Positions 42,123 to 50,556 of a stretch of 64,000 nt of DNA are shown here, in pieces; within the stretch, counting starts at the first letter, position 1; each line of letters starts with the position of its first letter. The notes under the pieces are model-generated. The model did not search any database, was not told the origin of the DNA, and saw only the letters and a list, made by a program, of their open reading frames with translations. The translations under genes and the position numbers were made by a program. Location: assembly GCF_900104725.1 (NCBI RefSeq), contig NZ_LT629758.1:4292501-4356500 (forward strand), read 5' to 3'. This DNA comes from Actinoplanes derwentensis (GTDB taxonomy: Bacteria; Actinomycetota; Actinomycetes; Mycobacteriales; Micromonosporaceae).

Positions 42123-43444
42123 CCGGCAGATTCGAAGCCAGAGTCCTGGGCGTCCACGGCATCCGCAACCGGCCGGACAGCCTGACGACGGTCGAGGCTG
42201 CGGACAACTGGCTGGCGGAAGCGTGGTACCAACAGCTCTGTTTCACCATCGGTGACCGGCCGCTCGGCCGAGGCCTGACAGTCGAGGTCCCCTACTTCGC
42301 GCATCTGCTCAACGAGGACCGGACCATCGAACACGGTCGGCAGCCGCTCGAGGGGCAATGGCTCAAACCGGACCGGGACACCTGGGACTTCTTCCACGAC
42401 CTGGCGGTCACCTGGCGGAGGGGAGAACCCACATCGGACGCCCAGGCCGTCGCCGTCATACAGGACAAGTGCGGCATCGGCCTGCGCGAGCTGTCGCTTC
42501 TGGCCCGGCGCCACTGGCGCGAACTCACCACCTATCTGGTGGACGCGCCGATACGGGACGCGGTGACCGACCTGGTCCGGGAGCGGATGATCCGGTTCGA
42601 GCCCGAGGTGGTGATCGGCCATGATCTCGGTGCTCTGGTCGCCTACGAGGCGCTCGCCAGGGCCGGGACACCCGCTACGAAGCTGATCACCCTCGGTGCG
42701 CCGTGGGGCTCGCACTGGGTGCGCAGGCGTCTGTCGGCGGACAACCGCTCGCTGCCACGCCCGCCGGGCGCGGCCACCTGGACCGACCTTTACTGCCGCG
42801 GCGACGTCTTCTGCGCGGGACGGCCCGGAAGCGGCGTGGTCAGCGGCCCGTGGCGGCAGCACTCCACGTCCGACCCCGGTATCGTCCGGCACGGCACCGA
42901 CGAGACCCGGTACCTGGCTGATCCTCACCTGGGCGAGCAACTGCTGGATCACCTGGAGCACGAGCCGGACCCGAAGAGCAGACCGACCTTCTTCATCTCG
43001 TACGCCGAGACTCAGCTCGATCGGAGCTGGGCGGAATGGATCGCCTGGGAGCTGGAGGCCGCCAAGTACCAGGTGATGCTCAAATCCTGGGATCTCGTCC
43101 CGGGCATGAATCCGGTCAATCACACTCATAACGGATTACAGACGGCGGAGCGGATGATTCTCGTCCTGTCCCGGGCCTACCTGCGGTCCACTCCCCAGAC
43201 GGCCGATTGGCAGGCCATGTTCCGCCGTGACGTGCCCGGCGAGGAACGCCGGCTGATCCCGGTACGCATCGAGGACTGCGACGCCCCCGGACTCCTCGAT
43301 CGTCGCGGGATCGACCTGTTCGGGCTGAACGAGGACACCGCACGACACACACTGCGGAAAGGTGTCGCTGCGGCGGTGACCGGTGACAACCGGCCGGACG
43401 GCGGCAACCGGCCGCCCTTCCCCGGCGGGGCGGGGCAACGATGA
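42119..43444 (+). CDS. Alpha/beta-hydrolase-TIR fusion
   Basis: A 441-aa protein. Residues 8-285 are an alpha/beta hydrolase (VLGVHGIRNRPDSL; nucleophile elbow VIGHDLGALVAYE). The usual Ser of GHSxGA is Asp169. Residues 288-425 are a TIR domain (FFISYAETQLDRSWAEWIAW, MLKSWDLVPGMNP, MILVLSRAYLRS). The residue at the NADase Glu position is Asp (TADWQAMF). It may be a sensor or effector that hydrolyses or binds a small ligand. GTG start overlaps the preceding stop. Confidence 0.83.
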   Translation: MTGRFEARVLGVHGIRNRPDSLTTVEAADNWLAEAWYQQLCFTIGDRPLGRGLTVEVPYFAHLLNEDRTIEHGRQPLEGQWLKPDRDTWDFFHDLAVTWRRGEPTSDAQAVAVIQDKCGIGLRELSLLARRHWRELTTYLVDAPIRDAVTDLVRERMIRFEPEVVIGHDLGALVAYEALARAGTPATKLITLGAPWGSHWVRRRLSADNRSLPRPPGAATWTDLYCRGDVFCAGRPGSGVVSGPWRQHSTSDPGIVRHGTDETRYLADPHLGEQLLDHLEHEPDPKSRPTFFISYAETQLDRSWAEWIAWELEAAKYQVMLKSWDLVPGMNPVNHTHNGLQTAERMILVLSRAYLRSTPQTADWQAMFRRDVPGEERRLIPVRIEDCDAPGLLDRRGIDLFGLNEDTARHTLRKGVAAAVTGDNRPDGGNRPPFPGGAGQR

Positions 43445-43463
43445 CGGGAGGACTCTCGCGACG

Positions 43464-44288
43464 ATGAAGATGTCCAAACAGGACGAGACGAGGTTTCGGG
43501 ACGCGGCGATCGACGCGTTCCGTGGTGACGGGGACCTGGAGCTGATGCTCTCGGACATCGGCCTGCACCCGAGACACTGGCCGGCTCGCCGCGGCCTGTC
43601 GCCGGCGGAAGGGTGGAACCAGGCGCTGCACGTGCTGGCGGACAGTGACGTCGACGGCGGGCAACTGGCGCTGGTCCGGCGCGCCTACCAGGACCGGCCA
43701 CGTAACCCGGTCTTCAGCTCTCTGATCACCCGGTACGACAGCCCGGATCCGGTGGACCCGGCGGACCCGGTGGGTTCGTCGGAACCGGCGGCCGCGGCCG
43801 GTGGCGTGAAGTGGGACTTCTTCATCTCCTACACCCAGAAGGACCGGTCCTGGGCCGAGTGGGCCGCCTGGACGCTGGAGAAGAACGGGTACCGGGTGCT
43901 GATCCAGGCATGGGACTTCGTCGCCGGGAGCAGCTGGACCAACAAGATGCAGGACGGGGTGGTGCACGCGACCCGGATGATCGCCGTGCTCTCGGCCGCC
44001 TACATCGAGTCCGCGTACGGGACCGCCGAATGGCAGGCCATGTTCCGCCGCGACCCGCTCGGTGCGGAACGCCGGCTGATCCCGGTCCGAGTCGAGGAAT
44101 GCGAGCGGCCGGGACTGCTCGACGCCACCGGGTGCGATCTGTTCGGGGTCGAGGAGCAGATCGCCGTACGCCGCCTGCTGAGGTGTGCCGAAGGGGCGGT
44201 CCGCGGGCGGCTCAAGCCGGACCTCCCACCGCCGTTTCCCACGACGTCCGCGGTGCCCGCGCCGGTCGGGTTCCCGGGCGGGACCTAG
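43464..44288 (+). CDS. EAD-TIR effector
   Basis: A 274-aa protein. Residues 1-93 are an effector-associated domain nearly the same as in the trypsin protein (FRDAAIDAFRGDGDLELMLS). Residues 115-255 are a TIR domain (WDFFISYTQKDRSWAEWAAW, LIQAWDFVAGSSWTNKMQDG, MIAVLSAAYIES) that keeps Glu at the NADase position (GTAEWQAMF). It should be an NAD-depleting effector recruited by the EAD. ATG 43464 is used; GGAGGA is 12 nt upstream, a long spacing, and ATG 43470 is possible. Confidence 0.87.
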   Translation: MKMSKQDETRFRDAAIDAFRGDGDLELMLSDIGLHPRHWPARRGLSPAEGWNQALHVLADSDVDGGQLALVRRAYQDRPRNPVFSSLITRYDSPDPVDPADPVGSSEPAAAAGGVKWDFFISYTQKDRSWAEWAAWTLEKNGYRVLIQAWDFVAGSSWTNKMQDGVVHATRMIAVLSAAYIESAYGTAEWQAMFRRDPLGAERRLIPVRVEECERPGLLDATGCDLFGVEEQIAVRRLLRCAEGAVRGRLKPDLPPPFPTTSAVPAPVGFPGGT

Positions 44289-44302
44289 GCGAGGGGCCAC
44301 CG

Positions 44303-47300
44303 ATGAGCGAACCGGTTGAGGAACTGCGGCGGTGGGCGATGGCCCATGCCGGGTCGGTCCGGAACCGGCGGGTGCCGCCCCCTGCCGGGGCGGTCTCGGC
44401 CGGCCCGAAGACACCGATCCGGCTCGACGTCAGTGAACGGGCGACGCGGATCCGGGTGGCGGAACCGGGAGTATATGCGGCAGCGGCCGTCGCTTGGGCC
44501 ACCACCGACACCGGACAACCCCTCCTCGCCACCGCCAGCAACGACGGCACCGCACGCATCTGGAACCCCCACACCGGCCACACCATCACCACACTCACCG
44601 GACACACCAACACCGTGCGGTCCGTCGCCTGGGCCACCACCAACACCGGACAACTCCTCCTCGCCACCGGCAGTAGTGACCGCACAGCACGGATCTGGAA
44701 CCCCCACACCGGCGACACCATCACCACACTCACCGGACACACCGGCCTCGTCTGGTCCGTCGCCTGGGCCACCACCGACACCGGACAACTCCTCCTCGCC
44801 ACCGCCAGCAGCGACAACACCGCACGCATCTGGAACCCCCACACCGGCCACACCATCACCACACTCACCGGACACACCGACACCGTGCTGTCCGTCGCCT
44901 GGGCCACCACCGACACCGGACAACTCCTCCTCGCCACCGCCAGCTGGGACGGGACTGTCCGCATCTGGAACCCCCACACCGGCCACACCATCACCACACT
45001 CACTGAACACACCGACACCGTGCTGTCCGTCGCCTGGGCCACCACCAACACCGGACAACCCCTCCTCGCCACCGCCAGCAACGACGGCACCGCACGCATC
45101 TGGAACCCCCACACCGGCCACACCATCACCACACTCACCGGACACACCAACACCGTGCAGTCCGTCGCCTGGGCCACCACCAACACCGGACAACTCCTCC
45201 TCGCCACCGCCAGCTGGGACGGGACTGTCCGCATCTGGGATCACGGGACGGGCGAATCGCTGGCGGTCGTCGAACGACCCCAACAGGCTTCCCTGAGGGA
45301 CATCAACGGCTTGGCCTGGCATGTGCCGAGTGTGCGCGAACTCGTAGCCAGCTCGTCCGGCGACGGTCGACTCGTCGAGACGTTGCTCCTGGCTACAGCC
45401 GGGGACGACGGGGGGGTCTGGATCCACGAGATCTCCCACACGCTGCCGGCTCCTCCCGCTGGAGCCGTGGCAGCCGCTTCCCTGGACCCACCTGCGGGTG
45501 CCCTCGCTGCCATCGCCCCGGGCACGATCCACGTCCCCGAAGCAGATCCCGTCGAGCTGGCAGGACACACCGGGCTCGTCTGGTCCTTAGCGTGGGCCAC
45601 CACCAACACCGGACAACCCCTCCTCGCCACCGCCAGCAGCGACAACACCGCACGCATCTGGAACCCCTACACCGGCGACACCATCACCACACTCACCGGA
45701 CACACCGACACCGTGCGGTCCGTCGCCTGGGGCACCACCGACACCGGACAACTCCTCCTCGCCACCGCCAGTGGTGACAACACCGCACGCATCTGGAACC
45801 CACACACCGGCGACACCATCACCACACTCACCGGACACACCGGCCTCGTGCAGTCCGTCGCCTGGGCAACCACCGACACCGGACAACCCCTCATCGCCAC
45901 CACCAGCCACGACAACACCACACGCATCTGGAACCCACACACCGGCCACACCATCACCACACTCACCGAACACACCAACACCGTCTGGTCCGTCGCCTGG
46001 GCCACCACCGACACCGGACAACTCCTCATCGCCACCGCAAGCACCGACGGCACCACACGCATCTGGAACCCACACACCGGCCACACCATCACCACACTCA
46101 CCGAACACACCGGCGCGGTGCTGTCCGTTGCCTGGGCCACCACCGACACCGGACAACTCCTCATCGCCACCACAAGCAACGACAACACAGCACGCATCTG
46201 GAACCCACACACCGGCCACACCATCACCACACTCACCGGACACACCGACACCGTCTGGTCCGTCGCCTGGTCCACCACCGGCGGGCGCCTCCTCCTGGCC
46301 ACCGCGAGCGAGGACGGCAGCGCCCGGGTCTGGGACCCCTACACCGGCACCACCCTCGCCGACATGGTTCACCCCTCACCTGTCAACGCGGTGGCGTGGC
46401 GGACCACCCCGACCGGCGCGCTGACCCTGACTACCGGCTGTGATGACTCCAAGATCCGTGAGTTCGTCGTGGTCCCGGCGTCCGTCCACATCGCCTCTCG
46501 ACCCGTACCGCGTACCCCGGCGGGAAAGCCGCCCAAGTCGGTTCCGGGGCTGCTCGCCCTGGGCCGCCGAGGCCTGTGGCCGCCGTTGGGGCTGGTCGAG
46601 GATCTGGTTGAGCTCACCGGAGCCGACCGGAACGGCGAGCTCAACGATCCGGAACTGGACTGGCTGACCCGGCACCCATTAGTGCTGGCGATGCGGGAAC
46701 TGGGCTGGCCGGCCGCTTCCCGGGTGGCGATGGCCGCACTGCTGACGGCCGACCACAAGCACAATCCGGGATACGCCGCGCCCGTCGCAGCGGATCCGGT
46801 GGCGCTCACGAACGCCCTGTCCGGCGCTCTCGCGGCTCGGCACGCCACACCGCCGCCACCGGCGATGCCGGCCGCCGCCGTGCACGCCGCGGCGGATGCC
46901 GTCCCACCGGCCGCCGTCGACCTGCTGGCGATTCTGGGCCCGGAGGTGTCCGCGGAGGATCCGAGCCTGGTGTTACGCCTGGCCGGTTCGATGGCCCGGC
47001 TCCCGGCCCTCGACTCGCGGATCCGCGGCCTGCTGTGTGTCAGCGCCGCGGACGGTTCGGTGACCGAGACCGCGTCCACCGTGCCGGTCGACGCGCGGGT
47101 GGAACGGCTCGGGGATCCGCTGCTGGCCCGGCACGGCGACCCGCATCGGATGGTCGCCACCCACCTGGCGCTTCCGGAGCGGCCGCGCGCGGTCCTGGCG
47201 GCGGGCGGGAACCTGCTGTATCGGCGCAGGTCCGCCGAGCCGCACCGGCGCCCCACCGACCGGGTGCTGGTCCTCGACACGTCGCCGCCGACCTACGGTC

Positions 47301-47716
47301 CGGTCGAGTCGGTGCTGCGCCTGGTCGCGCACCTGGTCACGACGGCACTCTGGCGGGCGGGCGCCGCCACGACCCTGCTGACGGCGGAACGTCCCGACAG
47401 TCTGATCCCGCTGACCCGTCCCCGGGATCTGCTGCATCTGTGGACCGGCCGCACCCTGGTCCGGCCGGACCTGGCCGCGCTCGCCGGGACGGCCGGCGGA
47501 CATGGCCAACCGGTCATCGTGCTGACCCACTACGAGACGGCCCGGTGGGCGGGCCTGATCCGCGACACGGACCACCGTGTCGTTCTGCTGACCAGCCACA
47601 CACCGACGACGGCCGAACCGCGCCCCACCGCCGCCAATCACCACCACCTCGCCGCCACGGCCACCGCCGAGCAGATCGACGCGACGGTCCGCGCGCTTCT
47701 CGGAGACCCGGCCTGA
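44303..47716 (+). CDS. Double seven-bladed WD40 propeller with vWA-like C-terminus (copy 2)
   Basis: A 1137-aa paralogue of the protein at 21493 with the same plan: short helical N-terminus (MSEPVEELRRWAMAHAGSVR), seven WD40 blades, a spacer blade region, seven more blades, and a 400-residue C-terminus with VLVLDTSPPTYGPVESVLRL (vWA-like DxSxxT) and VIVLTHYETARWA. The two C-termini are diverged while the blades are almost identical, so the blades have been homogenised. ATG 44303 is preceded by GAGGGG. It closes the 21-gene unit. Confidence 0.88.
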   Translation: MSEPVEELRRWAMAHAGSVRNRRVPPPAGAVSAGPKTPIRLDVSERATRIRVAEPGVYAAAAVAWATTDTGQPLLATASNDGTARIWNPHTGHTITTLTGHTNTVRSVAWATTNTGQLLLATGSSDRTARIWNPHTGDTITTLTGHTGLVWSVAWATTDTGQLLLATASSDNTARIWNPHTGHTITTLTGHTDTVLSVAWATTDTGQLLLATASWDGTVRIWNPHTGHTITTLTEHTDTVLSVAWATTNTGQPLLATASNDGTARIWNPHTGHTITTLTGHTNTVQSVAWATTNTGQLLLATASWDGTVRIWDHGTGESLAVVERPQQASLRDINGLAWHVPSVRELVASSSGDGRLVETLLLATAGDDGGVWIHEISHTLPAPPAGAVAAASLDPPAGALAAIAPGTIHVPEADPVELAGHTGLVWSLAWATTNTGQPLLATASSDNTARIWNPYTGDTITTLTGHTDTVRSVAWGTTDTGQLLLATASGDNTARIWNPHTGDTITTLTGHTGLVQSVAWATTDTGQPLIATTSHDNTTRIWNPHTGHTITTLTEHTNTVWSVAWATTDTGQLLIATASTDGTTRIWNPHTGHTITTLTEHTGAVLSVAWATTDTGQLLIATTSNDNTARIWNPHTGHTITTLTGHTDTVWSVAWSTTGGRLLLATASEDGSARVWDPYTGTTLADMVHPSPVNAVAWRTTPTGALTLTTGCDDSKIREFVVVPASVHIASRPVPRTPAGKPPKSVPGLLALGRRGLWPPLGLVEDLVELTGADRNGELNDPELDWLTRHPLVLAMRELGWPAASRVAMAALLTADHKHNPGYAAPVAADPVALTNALSGALAARHATPPPPAMPAAAVHAAADAVPPAAVDLLAILGPEVSAEDPSLVLRLAGSMARLPALDSRIRGLLCVSAADGSVTETASTVPVDARVERLGDPLLARHGDPHRMVATHLALPERPRAVLAAGGNLLYRRRSAEPHRRPTDRVLVLDTSPPTYGPVESVLRLVAHLVTTALWRAGAATTLLTAERPDSLIPLTRPRDLLHLWTGRTLVRPDLAALAGTAGGHGQPVIVLTHYETARWAGLIRDTDHRVVLLTSHTPTTAEPRPTAANHHHLAATATAEQIDATVRALLGDPA
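44480..46370 (+). repeat. Tandem 135-nt WD40-coding repeats (copy 2)
   Basis: These are the same 135-nt units as at 21655-23570, in the same orientation, with many stretches identical between the two genes. A non-repetitive spacer lies at about 45240-45570. Confidence 0.9.
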
Positions 47717-47867
47717 CGGGTGAGGTGATCCGGGCCCTTCCGTCTCCCTGATTCAGGACGCAAACTCAGGATGCTATCCACCGGTAACAATAAATTCACG
47801 ACGTTCTTTTTCTCACCCCTGAGTTCTAGCCTCCGGTATCCCCCAGCTACTCCCCCGGAGGCCCTCG

Positions 47868-48650
47868 GTGAGCAAGGCAACCGTCCTCGCCAGTCTCGTC
47901 AGCACGTCCGTTCTCTCTCTTGGGCTCGCCGGTCCGGCCCAAGCCGTCAGCGCCGTCGACTACGCCGCACTCGGTGACTCCTACTCGTCCGGTGTCGGTG
48001 CCAGCGGGCAGTCCGGTTCCTGCCTGCGCAGCACCAACGCCTACGGGCCGCTGTGGGCCGCGCAGAACAGTCCGGCGTCCTTCCAGTTCCTGGCATGCAG
48101 CGGCGCCACCACCGACGACGTCCGCAACACGCAGATCCCGGCGCTGAACAGTGGTGCCGATCTGATCAGCATCACCATCGGCGGCAACGACGCCGGGTTC
48201 GCGTCCACCCTGATCACCTGCTGGACCACCACCGACGCGAACTGCGCCGCCAAGGTCAACACGGGGAAGGCATACGTGGCGAACACGCTGCCGGGGAGAC
48301 TAGACGCCACCTATGCCGCGATCAAGGCGAAGGCGCCGGGGGCACGGGTCGTGGTGCTGTCGTACCCGCTGATCTACGCCTCTCCGGCGACCGGGTGTGC
48401 GCTGAGCACGGCCAAGCAGGTCGCGATCAACGATGGGGCGCGGGTGCTGGACGAGAAGATCAAGGAGCGGGCGCAGGCGGCCGGGTTCGTCTACTCCGAG
48501 GTGCGGGACGACTTCTCGGGGCACGAGATCTGCTCGCCGGATCCCTACCTCAACGGGGTGACCCTGATTCCGGCGCAGAACTCCTACCACCCGAACAACA
48601 AGGGTTACGCCAACGGCTATCTCCCGGCGTTCCGCGGCTCGGCGGGATAG
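47868..48650 (+). CDS. Secreted SGNH/GDSL esterase
   Basis: A 260-aa exported esterase or lipase. A signal peptide ends near AQA|VSAVDY (residue 27). Block I YAALGDSYSSGVG holds the nucleophile Ser, block III is ITIGGNDAGF, and block V NSYHPNNKGY holds the catalytic His. Six Cys suggest the disulfides of Streptomyces-type SGNH lipases. GTG 47868 has GGAGG 8 nt upstream. The upstream 100 nt are A/T-rich for this genome and probably hold its promoter. Confidence 0.92.
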   Translation: MSKATVLASLVSTSVLSLGLAGPAQAVSAVDYAALGDSYSSGVGASGQSGSCLRSTNAYGPLWAAQNSPASFQFLACSGATTDDVRNTQIPALNSGADLISITIGGNDAGFASTLITCWTTTDANCAAKVNTGKAYVANTLPGRLDATYAAIKAKAPGARVVVLSYPLIYASPATGCALSTAKQVAINDGARVLDEKIKERAQAAGFVYSEVRDDFSGHEICSPDPYLNGVTLIPAQNSYHPNNKGYANGYLPAFRGSAG

Positions 48651-48709
48651 AACGTGGTGATCTTTCCACTGTAGAGTCGCCTTCCACGTCACGGGGAAGG
48701 CGGCTTGCC

Positions 48710-49417
48710 GTGGGAGAGATCTCGGTTCGGTTCCTTGAGGGAGAGTCGGACACCGGCATCCTGCGCAGGCTGTACGACACGGTGTTCACGCCGAGTTTCG
48801 TGGCCGCCGAGCGGGAGCCCTTCGAGCGGCTGACACGGGTGCTGTCCGCCGGTGAGCTGCGCGGCGCGGTGGCGGTGACGCCGGACGGCGAGCCGGTGGG
48901 CGCGCTGTTCCTGGAGTGGTTCTCCGACATCCGGGCCGCCCTGCTCTGCTACTTCGCCGTCCGGCCCGATCTTCGCGACCAGGGCATCGGCCGCCGTCTC
49001 GTCGCCGAGGCTGCGCCGCACTGGCGGACCGGACTCCGGCCACACGTCGTGTTCGCCGAGGCTGGCGACCCGCTCGTGCACGGCGGTGACGACGATCAGA
49101 CCGGTGACGGCGACGCGCGGTTGCGGATGTACGCCGGGTTCGGCGCCCGCCGCCTGCCGATCCGCTACCTGATGCCCGAGCTGTCACCGGGCACCGGTCG
49201 CGCCTCCGACCTGCTGCTCCTGGTCGTCGAGTCGGACACCGAGGTGAGCCCGGCACCGGACCGGATCCGCGGCGGAGTCGTCGAGGGCTTCCTGGTGCGC
49301 TACTTCGCCCGGCAGGAGGGCCACGTCGCCCCCGGTGACGACAGCCGGCTCGCACAGCTCCTCGCGGAGTGCCGGGAAACCGAGTTCCTGCCGTTGCTGC
49401 CACTCGCCAGCCGATGA
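48710..49417 (+). CDS. GNAT-family N-acetyltransferase
   Basis: A 235-aa protein with a GNAT core (LCYFAVRPDLRDQGIGRRLV, the acetyl-CoA Q/RxxGxG/A loop at about 90-105) and a C-terminal extension of about 90 residues. The substrate is unknown. GTG at 48710 follows GGAAGG; a TAGAGT element at 48672 may be its -10. Confidence 0.82.
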   Translation: MGEISVRFLEGESDTGILRRLYDTVFTPSFVAAEREPFERLTRVLSAGELRGAVAVTPDGEPVGALFLEWFSDIRAALLCYFAVRPDLRDQGIGRRLVAEAAPHWRTGLRPHVVFAEAGDPLVHGGDDDQTGDGDARLRMYAGFGARRLPIRYLMPELSPGTGRASDLLLLVVESDTEVSPAPDRIRGGVVEGFLVRYFARQEGHVAPGDDSRLAQLLAECRETEFLPLLPLASR

Positions 49418-49453
49418 CCAGCTAGCCGAGGCTATCGATGTTCTTCTATCATC

Positions 49454-49467
49454 GGAAAGCGCTTACC
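49454..49467. promoter_or_regulatory. LacI-family-type operator before the pectinesterase gene
   Basis: GGAAAGCGCTTACC is a 14-bp palindrome with one mismatch and the AAGCGCTT core typical of LacI-family sites. It lies 54 nt before the pectinesterase ribosome region. No LacI gene is in the window. Confidence 0.55.
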
Positions 49468-49521
49468 CACAGGTCGCATCCCCCTTGTCGCGACCTCGCG
49501 CTCTCCGAGAGGAAGTCCCCC

Positions 49522-50508
49522 ATGGTGCGAACCGCTGCCGCCGCCGTGCTGGTCACGGCCGGACTGCTCGCCGTCCCCGAACCGGCGTTCGCCGCCACCT
49601 CGTTCACCGTGGCCACCGACGGGTCCGGGAACTACACCACCATCCAGGCCGCCGTCGCCGCGTCGTCGGCCAGCGGGGTGATCACCATCAAGGCCGGCAC
49701 CTACTACGGGCAGGTGCAGATCCCGGCCAGCAAGTCCGGCATCACCCTGCAGGGCGCGACCGGCACCTCCGGCGACGTGATCATCACCGGGAACGTGCCG
49801 CAGTCGACCGGCGGGGTCACCGGCAGCGCCACCGTCTACAACCTGGCGCCGAACAGCACGATCAAAGGCTTGACCATGCAAAATACGTACGGCGCGGGCA
49901 GTCAGGCTCTTGCTCTCTACGCCGCCGGCGACCGGCAGGTCTACCGCAACGTCCAGATGAAGGGCTATCAGGACACCTTCCTGTCCTGGGGCGGCACCGG
50001 AACGTCGCAGATCCGGCAGTACGTCTACAAGTCCTATATCTCCGGCGCGGTCGACTTCATCTACGGCAACGGCGCGGTGGTCATCGACAGCACCACCATC
50101 GAATCGCTGAACATCGGCAGCAGCTCCAACAACGGCTACGTCACGGCGGCCGCCACCGACGACAGCAACCCCTACGGTTTCCTGATCACCCGTTCGGTGT
50201 TGAAGAGTGCGGCCGCCGCGCAGACCGTCGCCCTGGGCCGCTGCTGGCACGCCGGTAACGCCGCCGACGCCATCGGCCAGGTCCTGGTCCGTGACTCGAC
50301 GATCGGCGGGCACATCCGGCAGGCCGGCGCCTGGCAGGACATGAGCGGCTGGTCGTGGCGTACCTGCCGGTTCAACGAGTACAACAACACCGGGGCCGGC
50401 GCGACCACCGGCACCTCGGACCGCCCGCAGATGAGCGCGTCGACGGCCGCGAACTACACCGCTCAGAAGTACCTGGCCGGCTCGGACGGATGGAATCCGG
50501 TGCAGTGA
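49522..50508 (+). CDS. Secreted pectinesterase
   Basis: A 328-aa exported pectin methylesterase (CE8). Signal peptide 1-24 (AFA|ATSFTV). The right-handed beta-helix opens with VATDGSGNYTTIQAAV. Catalytic elements are visible: GYQDTFL, the nucleophile Asp in VDFIYGN, AATDDSNPYGF, and the substrate Arg/Trp in LGRCWHAG. AGAGGAAG precedes the ATG. It works outside the cell on plant pectin, in line with the LPMO and the esterase nearby. Confidence 0.93.
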   Translation: MVRTAAAAVLVTAGLLAVPEPAFAATSFTVATDGSGNYTTIQAAVAASSASGVITIKAGTYYGQVQIPASKSGITLQGATGTSGDVIITGNVPQSTGGVTGSATVYNLAPNSTIKGLTMQNTYGAGSQALALYAAGDRQVYRNVQMKGYQDTFLSWGGTGTSQIRQYVYKSYISGAVDFIYGNGAVVIDSTTIESLNIGSSSNNGYVTAAATDDSNPYGFLITRSVLKSAAAAQTVALGRCWHAGNAADAIGQVLVRDSTIGGHIRQAGAWQDMSGWSWRTCRFNEYNNTGAGATTGTSDRPQMSASTAANYTAQKYLAGSDGWNPVQ

Positions 50509-50556
50509 CGCGATGATTTCCCGGGCCTCGGCTGGTCCATAAGCAGAGGAGGCATC

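Noticed and set aside
20039..47716. Classic mobile island with integrase and att sites
   Set aside because: No integrase, transposase, tRNA or flanking direct repeat was seen at either end; base composition matches the flanks apart from the WD40 repeats.
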